The notes under the pieces were generated by a model. The model saw nothing but the letters and a program-made list of their open reading frames with translations, did no database searches and was not told where the DNA came from. A DNA stretch of 5,807 nt, from positions 1,646 through 7,452 of the forward strand of contig PLNY01000351.1 in the NCBI GenBank assembly GCA_003141915.1. The letters are read 5' to 3'. Source of the DNA: Anaerolineae bacterium. Its GTDB lineage: Bacteria > Chloroflexota > Anaerolineae > Anaerolineales > Villigracilaceae. Positions 5,400 through 5,807 of this stretch are shown piece by piece; within the stretch, counting starts at the first letter, position 1, and each line of letters opens with the position of its first letter. The translations under genes were made by a program, and so were the position numbers.

Positions 5400-5807
5400 T
5401 TACGAAGTAGATATCATCAAACTATTCAACGCCTGCACAAACACATCTACCATCTTCTCCAAATTGATCTCTTCCGAAACAATGCGATACGACTCTGCGC
5501 CCATCGTTCGCAATCGCACCACATCGGATAACGCCAAACACATCGTGCGGACCAGCGCATCATAATCATCGGGCGGAATTTGCCAGCCATTCGACTCACG
5601 CACCAGATCATCCTGCGTGCCGTCGCCTTTCGCAACGATGATCGACAAGCCATAACTCATCGCTTCTTGAACTGCAAGACCGCCGGTTCCGGGCAGGACA
5701 AATAAATCGGCTTCCGTGAAATAAGGCTTCAACTCCGCTCCATGCTTCGCACCGATAAATTCCGCCGATGGATAGTTTTGTTTTGCCAGCGATTCCAAAT
5801 GCTCGCG
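5400..5807 (-). CDS. GT-B fold glycosyltransferase (GT4-like), C-terminal part, 5' partial
   Basis: The frame is open from the right edge of the window to the TAA at 5400-5402 and gives the last 135 residues. A TTG at 5798 could be read as a start, but the frame continues upstream and the domain would be incomplete, so the gene runs beyond the window. The visible part is the nucleotide-sugar binding half of a GT4-like enzyme: ADLFVLPG at 33-40, GGLAVQEAMSYGLSIIV at 42-58, then DGTQDDLV at 62-69 and NGW at 73-75, with a final helix typical of the C-terminal end. The family's E-x7-E motif is incomplete: E48 is present, but the position eight residues earlier is Gly40. Such enzymes transfer sugar from a nucleotide donor in the cytoplasm; donor and acceptor are not readable here. 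It converges on the upstream membrane protein gene with a 132-base gap, so it belongs to another transcript. The family call is firm. Confidence 0.8.
   Translation of the reverse strand, partial: REHLESLAKQNYPSAEFIGAKHGAELKPYFTEADLFVLPGTGGLAVQEAMSYGLSIIVAKGDGTQDDLVRESNGWQIPPDDYDALVRTMCLALSDVVRLRTMGAESYRIVSEEINLEKMVDVFVQALNSLMISTS

Overview
This is a bacterial chromosomal window with compact gene spacing and mixed base composition. It holds four genes on the + strand and one on the - strand. No rRNA, tRNA, transposase, phage gene or CRISPR array was seen. No gene identifies the lineage. The mix (a divergent PlsY-like protein, a C39-like/SH3 protein, GT87-type and GT4-type glycosyltransferases, and two palindromic repeat types of a kind I associate with environmental genomes) would fit Chloroflexota (Anaerolineae-like), but this is a weak inference.

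Layout. 1-586: almost all of a PlsY-like membrane acyltransferase, cut at the left edge, with altered catalytic motifs. 638-1867: a protein with a C39-like papain-fold peptidase domain, a Pro/Ser/Thr linker and two SH3b domains, with no visible signal peptide. 1868-2007: an intergenic stretch with two hairpins that looks like a decayed copy of a dispersed palindromic repeat. 2008-3477: a GT87/DUF2029-type polyprenol-phosphate-dependent glycosyltransferase with a TTG start and a second, unrelated palindromic repeat read through in frame. 3531-5267: a large polytopic membrane protein of unassigned function with an Asn-Asp-Asp motif in its first external loop, like GT-C enzymes. 5268-5399: a convergent intergenic gap without a convincing terminator. 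5400-5807: the C-terminal part of a GT-B (GT4-like) glycosyltransferase on the - strand, cut at the right edge.

How the genes fit together. The two large membrane proteins and the GT4-like enzyme suggest a region for cell-surface glycan or glycolipid assembly. The GT87 enzyme and the NDD membrane protein would act at the outer face of the membrane with lipid-linked sugars, and the GT4 enzyme in the cytoplasm with nucleotide sugars. The PlsY-like and C39/SH3 genes precede them on the same strand, but the 140-base repeat-filled gap makes one operon for all four uncertain. No clearly new multi-gene system is visible. The most notable points are the altered PlsY motifs, the signal-less C39/SH3 protein, the repeat absorbed into the GT87 reading frame, and the uncharacterised NDD membrane protein.
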